This document shows, piece after piece, positions 59,793 to 64,000 of a DNA stretch of 64,000 nt (position 1 is the stretch's first letter; the number at the start of each line of letters is the position of its first letter). The translations under genes and the position numbers were made by a program. The DNA comes from Hyphomicrobiales bacterium. Lineage in GTDB: Bacteria > Pseudomonadota > Alphaproteobacteria > Rhizobiales > Xanthobacteraceae. The notes under the pieces were generated by a model. The model saw only the letters and a list, made by a program, of their open reading frames with translations, ran no database searches and was not told where the DNA came from. Location of the stretch: the NCBI GenBank assembly GCA_021730985.1, contig JAKFYI010000011.1:59076-123075 (forward strand). Reading direction: 5' to 3'.

Positions 59793-60113
59793 TTAAGCCG
59801 CCGCCGCTTTCAGCGTCGGTATCTTCTTGATCTCCTGCGCCAGTTCGCGCTCCGCGTGCCATGTGTCGTAGGCGCCCTGCATCCGCACCCAGACGCCTGC
59901 GCCATCGCCGAACAGCTTGCCGAGCCGCACCGCGACCGAAGCCGAGACCGGCTTGCGCTCCTTGAGGATATCATAGAGATGCTGCCGGGAAATTCCGAGC
60001 AGGGCTGCGATTTCGGACTTGCCACGGCCAGTCGCCGGGATCACCTCGCGCAACAATTCGCCGGGATGCGTCGGGCGGCGGTTTTGATCGCGTCGGGCGG
60101 CGTATTCGGTCAT
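59793..60113 (-). CDS. higA: HigA-type antitoxin (HTH, XRE family)
   Basis: 106 residues from ATG at 60113, with GAGGA upstream. The start THPGELLREVIPATGRGKSEIAALLGISRQHLYDILKERKPVSASVAVRLGKLFG is the standard HigA/VapI helix-turn-helix arrangement. The gene follows higB in the usual toxin-first order, with the ATG overlapping nothing but only 10 nt from the toxin stop. HigA neutralises the toxin and represses the operon; the palindrome at 60411-60427 is its likely site. Confidence 0.93.
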   Translation of the reverse strand: MTEYAARRDQNRRPTHPGELLREVIPATGRGKSEIAALLGISRQHLYDILKERKPVSASVAVRLGKLFGDGAGVWVRMQGAYDTWHAERELAQEIKKIPTLKAAAA

Positions 60114-60123
60114 GGCCGGCTCC

Positions 60124-60402
60124 TCAATGATACTGCTCGAAGTCAACGCGGAGTGCGTCTCCGGCGTCGAACTCGAATGTGATGCACCACGGACCGTTGA
60201 CGTGGACGGTGTAGCGCGTCGGGACGAAGCCCTTCAGGGCATGAAAGTCGAACCCCGGCAGATTCATATGCTCCGGCGCGCTCGTGACGTTCAGCCGGTC
60301 GAGGCGGATCAGGATACGCTTGTGCAGCTTGGAGTCGATCTTGGCCGCGCGGCCCTTCGACCACAATTCGGCAAGAGCCTTGCTCCGAAACGTCCTGATC
60401 AC
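60124..60402 (-). CDS. higB: HigB-type toxin (RelE/ParE superfamily)
   Basis: 92 residues; GTG start at 60402. The family layout is complete: MIRTFRSKALAELWSKGR, LDRLNVTSAPEHMNLPGFDFHALKG, RYTVHVNGPWCITFEF and DALRVDFEQYH. Such toxins cleave mRNA at the ribosome. At WCITF most relatives have WRI with a conserved Arg, here Cys, so toxicity may be reduced or mechanism altered. It precedes higA in one operon. Confidence 0.92.
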   Translation of the reverse strand: MIRTFRSKALAELWSKGRAAKIDSKLHKRILIRLDRLNVTSAPEHMNLPGFDFHALKGFVPTRYTVHVNGPWCITFEFDAGDALRVDFEQYH

Positions 60403-60410
60403 GCCGCAAT

Positions 60411-60427
60411 GTAAGCTTTACGCTTAC
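60411..60427. promoter_or_regulatory. candidate HigA operator palindrome
   Basis: GTAAGCTTTACGCTTAC is a perfect inverted repeat (6-bp arms, 5-bp spacer) starting eight bases upstream of the higB start codon. HigBA operons are autoregulated through such sites, so this is the most probable binding site of the antitoxin. Confidence 0.6.
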
Positions 60428-60508
60428 GAATGTCAACGTTTGGCAGACAGAACGGACTACCCCATCCTTGTGCCGGAAACCCGCTCCCATCCTGCCGGAA
60501 TTTGCTTT

Positions 60509-60548
60509 GCGCCGTGGACCGCGGCGGGCCAGGAAGACTAAGATCGGG
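60509..60548 (+). repeat. 40-bp direct repeat, right copy (att-like)
   Basis: Identical to 58784-58823. It carries the permease tail codons [10 protein letters not shown] plus TAAGATCGGG, though no permease gene precedes it here. Confidence 0.95.
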
Positions 60549-60581
60549 CTCCGAATTCAAACCACATGACGAGGAATACCA

Positions 60582-61310
60582 ATGGCCGAAGTCAAAGTGC
60601 CGTACGACGTCAACGGGCGGCCGTTCGAAGGTCTGATCGTCTATGACGACAGCGTGAAGGGAAAGCGCCCGGTCATTTTCGACCAACCGGACTGGAAGGG
60701 TGTCGCGCCCGACACCATCGAGCAGGCGCGCCTCGTGGCCGGCAAGGACTACGTGGTGCTGATGGCCGACATGTTCGGCAAGGGCTATGGCGACACGCCC
60801 AAGACCCGCGACGAACTCGGCGTCAACATGCGGGCCATCGCGACCGATCCTGGCTTGACCGTCGCCCGTGGCAATGCCGCCTACAAGGCGCTGATGGCGG
60901 AGGCCGACAAGCGCGGCCTGATCGATCCCAGCAAGAACGCGGCGGTCGGCTTCTGCGCCGGCGGCGGCTTCGTGCTGGAACAGGCCCGCGCCGGCGCCGA
61001 CTTCAAGGCGACCGTGGTGTTCCACGTCACCAATCCGAACCCGGCCGTTACCGGCACGCCGTGCAACATCAAGGGCCGTGTGCTGGCGGTCCACGGCCGC
61101 GCCGATCCGGTCACGCCCAAAGCGAAAATGGATGCGCTGGAGGAGGAGCTCACCAAGGCCAAGGTCGATTGGCATATCGTGACATTCGGCCGCGGCGTCC
61201 ATTCGTTCTGCGACCACACCGCCAACCATCCGCCCGGCGCGCTTTACGACGAGAAGCTGTGCCGCACCTCCTTCATGCTGATGCGGGACTTCTTCGCGGA
61301 GACGATGTGA
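60582..61310 (+). CDS. dienelactone hydrolase family protein
   Basis: 242 residues. The nucleophile motif is GFCAGGGFV (Cys at about residue 124), as in carboxymethylenebutenolidase, with Asp in VHGRADPVTPKAKM and His in GRGVHSFCDH. The N-terminal 60 residues lack the Arg-rich site of true dienelactone hydrolases in recognisable form, so another ester or lactone may be the substrate. The gene lies downstream of the repeat-flanked insert and upstream of the binding protein gene; it appears to be part of the transporter operon. Confidence 0.85.
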   Translation: MAEVKVPYDVNGRPFEGLIVYDDSVKGKRPVIFDQPDWKGVAPDTIEQARLVAGKDYVVLMADMFGKGYGDTPKTRDELGVNMRAIATDPGLTVARGNAAYKALMAEADKRGLIDPSKNAAVGFCAGGGFVLEQARAGADFKATVVFHVTNPNPAVTGTPCNIKGRVLAVHGRADPVTPKAKMDALEEELTKAKVDWHIVTFGRGVHSFCDHTANHPPGALYDEKLCRTSFMLMRDFFAETM

Positions 61311-61349
61311 GGGGCGGCTGAGAGTGCCTTTAAGCGCGCATTACACACG

Positions 61350-61467
61350 GTGTCATCGTCCGCCCCCGATCAAGTCGGGGTAAACTCCAGCGGACGATCC
61401 AGTAGCCACCGCTGTCGATATCGTCATGACCGGGCGTACTGGATGCCCGCTTTCGCGGGCATGACAA
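61350..61467. repeat. palindromic intergenic repeat, family A (with an insertion in the left arm)
   Basis: GTCATCGTCCGCC...GGCGGACGATCCAGTAGCC-type left half, in which CCCCGATCAAGTCGGGG interrupts the hairpin, then TACTGGATGCCCGCTTTCGCGGGCATGACA. Confidence 0.8.
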
Positions 61468-61517
61468 CGGCGCGGATCGGCGTGGTGGCCGTCAGCGGCA
61501 CTGTACCGCTCCCTCCA

Positions 61518-61643
61518 CGTCATGCCCGGGCATAGCCGTCCGAAGGACGGCGTCGCTTCGCTCGCCTATTGTGCCGGGCATCTACGTCTTTCTATGCTGC
61601 GAATAACAAGGCGTGGATGGCCGGGACAAGCCCAGCCATGACG
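61518..61643. repeat. palindromic intergenic repeat, family D
   Basis: GTCATGCCCGGGCATAGCCG, the hairpin GCCGTCCGAAGGACGGC, and CATCTACGTCTTTC against CAAGGCGTGGATGGCCGGG. It is inverted relative to the copy at 20174. Confidence 0.8.
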
Positions 61644-61669
61644 GCGCCGAATTATGGAGGAACTCAATC

Positions 61670-62713
61670 ATGGCCCGCACCTTCTCCAACGTGCTGAAAT
61701 TCGGCATCGTCGCCGCCGCACTGAACGCGGCCTCCGGCACCGCCTCCGCCCAATCCGCGCCCAATTGCCCGGCCATGCGCAAGATCAACATCGGCGTGTC
61801 GGTCGCGCCGCCGAACGTGGTGCACACCTCGCCCTACGTGGCGAAGGGGCTGGGCTTTTTCGCCAAGCGCTGCATCGACGCCAACATCGTGCAGTTCGAG
61901 GGCGGCCAGTCGCAGACCTCGGCGGTTGCCGCGGCCCAAGGCACCGCGATCGTCAGCGTCAGCGACGTCTCGATCGGACGCGGGCTGAAGGTGCAGCAGA
62001 TCTGGGGCCTCGCGCCCCGCATGCCGCAGGCCTACATGGTGCAGGAGGGCATCACGCAGGCGTCGCAGCTCAAAGGCAAACGGCTGTCCGCCACCGGCGG
62101 CGGCGTCGGCGGCTTCAACTGGCGCATGGGCCGCGAGGTTTTGAAATCCGCGGGCCTCACCGAGAACGACGCTCAGTTCATCCCCTCGCCCACCGCCGGC
62201 CGCCTGCCCGGCCTGATCGCCAACCAGATCGACGCGGTCGCGCTGCATCCGGAAGACGTGTTCATGGCGAAGCAGCAGAAGCCTTCGCTGAATAATCTGG
62301 TTCAGCTCGTCGAGCTGATGCCGGACTACATGTTCAACGCCTACGGCGCCTCGACCGAGTGGATCGCGCGCGACCGCGACCTGTTGCGCGACACCGTCGC
62401 CGCCATGATCGAAGCCAACCGCGCAATCTACCACGACAAGGACAAGGTTCTTCCGTTCATCATCGACGCCACCAAGAAGCCGAAGGATGCGGTCGAGTTC
62501 GCCTGGAAGGTGAACACCGACAACTGCGTCTGGTCGGTCAACACCGGCTTCAATCCCAAGCGCACCCAGTGGACGATCGACAACAGCGTGTCGAACGGCG
62601 ACATCGAGGCGGCCAAGAAGCCGGCCGTCGAGCAGGTGTCGAACGTCAAACTCGCCGAGGAGGCGCTGGCCGCGGCCGGCGGCCGGGTGACGATCGGGAA
62701 GTGTGTGGAGTAG
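61670..62713 (+). CDS. NMT1/SsuA-type ABC substrate-binding protein
   Basis: 347 residues from ATG at 61670, with GGAGG seven bases upstream. Signal peptide MARTFSNVLKFGIVAAALNAASGTASA, then QSAPNCPAMRKINIGVSVAPPNVVHTSPYVAKGLGFFAKRCIDANIVQFEGGQSQTS. Two Cys (NCPAM, RCIDAN) and further ones near the C-terminus could form disulfides. It is most likely the binding component for the ATPase and permease at 57144-58816, now separated from them by the insert and the hydrolase. Confidence 0.88.
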   Translation: MARTFSNVLKFGIVAAALNAASGTASAQSAPNCPAMRKINIGVSVAPPNVVHTSPYVAKGLGFFAKRCIDANIVQFEGGQSQTSAVAAAQGTAIVSVSDVSIGRGLKVQQIWGLAPRMPQAYMVQEGITQASQLKGKRLSATGGGVGGFNWRMGREVLKSAGLTENDAQFIPSPTAGRLPGLIANQIDAVALHPEDVFMAKQQKPSLNNLVQLVELMPDYMFNAYGASTEWIARDRDLLRDTVAAMIEANRAIYHDKDKVLPFIIDATKKPKDAVEFAWKVNTDNCVWSVNTGFNPKRTQWTIDNSVSNGDIEAAKKPAVEQVSNVKLAEEALAAAGGRVTIGKCVE

Positions 62714-62750
62714 CAGTCGCTGCTCGCCGGTCAACTCGCTGCAGTCGACG

Positions 62751-63668
62751 CTACGAGGAGCGGCCAGCCGGAAGCTGACAGTCCGGCCGCTCGGCATTGT
62801 CCGGGGCGTTCAGCGCATTGAAGGGAGCGGGCGCCGGAGCAGCCGGATCGGGCACTCCGATGCGCTTGTTGACCATCAGAACCTGGAACGCCCATGCCGG
62901 CAGCGGATCGGCCTTCAACATGCAGGCGAAATTGTTGAAATGCAAATTGACCACATGGAACCTCCGTTTGAGTTTCCGGATCATTTCAAGATGCCGTTCA
63001 TTAACAACGATCGTCGTTTCCGCTCTCTTTGAGACCTCGACTGGCAGGTGCAGTTCCATCGCGATCTGATCGACCTGATCGAGCACGGCGTCCGGCGTGG
63101 CGAGCAGCGATTCCCACTCTGCTCCTTCGACGTCAATCTTTAGGATGAGCCGTTTGCCCGCGTCCTGGTTCCTGGAAATCTGGTTCTGTAGCGTGTCGAA
63201 CGCACGCGTATCCTTGTCGGTCTCAGGCCGAGGGCCGATGCATTGGTTGTTGAACGCGAACGTCCCTCCGTTACATGTGGGCCGTGCAGCGTCGAAACAA
63301 TCGTACTGATGCACGGGCACGCCAAACCGCTTGGAAACGTCGCAGCCGAAATCATCGTTGACGCCGACGCCGTAGGAATATGCCGACTGAATTCCATCGC
63401 TGAGGTTGTCGCACAGCAGATAGCCGCCATCGTTCCGGCTGCCGAACCGTTTCAGGACGCAGTTTTTCAGTGTGATAGGCTGAAGCTCCTGCAGCAACGC
63501 CACGCGCTTGGATCGCGCCAGCACGCGTTCGTGCCACGGAATCGTCAACTGCCAGATTACAACTGCGACGATGCCAATGCCGACCAGTGTGAGCATGATC
63601 GATCTTGGCTTGGTCAACTGCGGGTTCCCTTCCCCAAAGGGCTGCAACGCATAGACAAGCACAGGCAT
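62751..63668 (-). CDS. FkbM family methyltransferase-like protein, membrane anchored
   Basis: 305 residues. One N-terminal membrane segment (MLTLVGIGIVAVVIWQLTIP, residues 25-44) anchors the domain; ATG at 63596 is an alternative start. The methyltransferase part has YSYGVGVNDDFGCDVSKRFG (SAM motif I region), YDCFDA, LILKIDVEGAEWESLLATP (typical FkbM block) and IAMELHLP. Members usually methylate sugar or lipid hydroxyls at the membrane. It lies convergent with the binding protein gene. The C-terminal tail is Pro/Ala-rich. Confidence 0.82.
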   Translation of the reverse strand: MPVLVYALQPFGEGNPQLTKPRSIMLTLVGIGIVAVVIWQLTIPWHERVLARSKRVALLQELQPITLKNCVLKRFGSRNDGGYLLCDNLSDGIQSAYSYGVGVNDDFGCDVSKRFGVPVHQYDCFDAARPTCNGGTFAFNNQCIGPRPETDKDTRAFDTLQNQISRNQDAGKRLILKIDVEGAEWESLLATPDAVLDQVDQIAMELHLPVEVSKRAETTIVVNERHLEMIRKLKRRFHVVNLHFNNFACMLKADPLPAWAFQVLMVNKRIGVPDPAAPAPAPFNALNAPDNAERPDCQLPAGRSS

Positions 63669-64000
63669 CTTGCGGCCGCAGCCAGTTTTCGATCGGCGGA
63701 TTATCGACCGCCAATGTCGAGGCGGCGGGGGCCTCTGGTGGACGGACTGAGCGGATCCCGCCAGTCAAGGAATTTAATCACATTTTCGTGATCGCTTATC
63801 CCCGGGTGCCCTGGGCGGATTTATCGTGGCCGCGTCTCGATCCCTGTGAGCGGCGCGGCCGCGTCGTTCATGCGGATCGGGAGCGGTGGCGACGCGCGGA
63901 TGCATCCGCGAACAGCCGCCGCGGTGGAGCGCCGGGAGGCGCTGGGCCCCCCGTCAGTGGGCTCGCGCGCTCCCGTAAGCGGCGACCCCCGGTAACGGGG
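63669..64000. other. terminal 332 bases without a recognised gene
   Basis: No convincing coding frame, RNA gene or known repeat was found. The last bases, CCCCGGTAACGGGG, form a small hairpin at the window edge. A gene beginning outside the window cannot be excluded. Confidence 0.5.

Larger units (their letters stand above)
58784..60548. mobile_element. 1.7 kb insertion flanked by 40-bp direct repeats, carrying HigBA and a two-gene membrane/secreted unit
   Basis: The insert lies between the permease and the dienelactone hydrolase of an apparent transporter operon. Joining the repeats would put the hydrolase start 34 bases after TAAGATCGGG, a normal operon distance. All four genes inside are on the minus strand, against the surrounding operon, and the left half has visibly lower GC. 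Duplication of a gene 3' end is what site-specific integration leaves behind, but no integrase or transposase is encoded inside. It could be a cargo unit mobilised in trans, or a relic whose recombinase is lost. Confidence 0.75.
61311..61669. other. intergenic region of 359 bases filled by two repeats
   Basis: No gene is seen. Families A (61350-61467) and D (61518-61643) occupy most of it, followed by the ribosome site GGAGG of the binding protein gene. Confidence 0.7.

Noticed and set aside
60284-60541. Plus-strand ORF of 85 aa ending in [10 protein letters not shown]
   Set aside because: It is antisense to higB and only acquires the permease tail through the 40-bp repeat; kept as evidence for the duplication, not as a gene.
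63669-64000. Possible RNA gene at the GC-rich end
   Set aside because: No cloverleaf, rRNA segment or known RNA motif could be recognised.

Overview
The window is GC-rich, densely coded DNA with alphaproteobacterial character. Codon use, many periplasmic solute-binding proteins of the Bug/TctC type, and a palindromic element beginning GGGCATGATC (31500-31548) that I associate with Bradyrhizobium-like genomes all point to Hyphomicrobiales (Rhizobiales), probably Bradyrhizobiaceae/Xanthobacteraceae. No rRNA, tRNA, phage, CRISPR array or transposase gene was seen. The window is a chromosomal catabolic region: small oxidoreductase and hydrolase operons, each paired with a solute-binding protein and separated by palindromic intergenic repeats.

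Layout. 1-4146: end of a GMC oxidoreductase, two tandem CMD-family proteins, a luciferase-like monooxygenase, a remnant of a FAD monooxygenase and a class II aldolase. 4293-7536: SDR, alpha/beta hydrolase, Bug protein. 7551-13908: an aromatic-catabolism block (iclR, cyclase, cupin, SDR, 3-hydroxyacyl-CoA dehydrogenase and VOC ring-cleavage dioxygenase on the minus strand), divergent from a gamma-resorcylate-decarboxylase-like amidohydrolase. 13929-20126: a minus-strand run of Bug protein, cupin, ABC-type binding protein, Ldh_2 dehydrogenase, deacetylase, LysE exporter and TauE/SafE exporter. 20311-22820: nitroreductase, methyltransferase, NHL propeller. 22952-26746: probable sulfolactate degradation (suyA, suyB, comC-like dehydrogenase, Bug protein). 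26796-30178: Fe-S protein, diguanylate cyclase, hypothetical. 30257-34539: Gfo/Idh oxidoreductase divergent from a Rieske oxygenase, a 68-residue AtzG/GatC-like protein and an amidase. 34569-44545: more binding proteins, deacetylases, Gfo/Idh, SDR, an orphan ABC ATPase and a luciferase-like enzyme. 44569-46503: a low-GC patch with a frameshifted secreted-protein gene, a small secreted protein and an MBL-fold hydrolase. 46609-56943: Bug proteins, a ThDP enzyme, an LVIVD propeller, an SDR, two translationally coupled Bug genes with a LigI-like lactonase, and a gamma-glutamyltransferase-like enzyme. 57144-62713: an ABC ATPase, permease, dienelactone hydrolase and NMT1-type binding protein that look like one operon. 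It is interrupted by a 1.7 kb segment flanked by perfect 40-bp direct repeats and carrying HigBA plus a two-gene membrane/secreted unit. 62751-63668: FkbM-type methyltransferase.

Most notable: (i) the 40-bp-repeat-flanked insertion without a recombinase; (ii) the suyAB/comC cluster near a TauE-type exporter; (iii) the 68-residue putative GatC-like partner coupled by ATGA to an amidase; (iv) eleven solute-binding proteins with only one transporter permease; (v) two SDRs lacking the Tyr-x-x-x-Lys pair; (vi) the frameshifted low-GC gene. All calls come from reading the sequence and the supplied translations; no database search was run.
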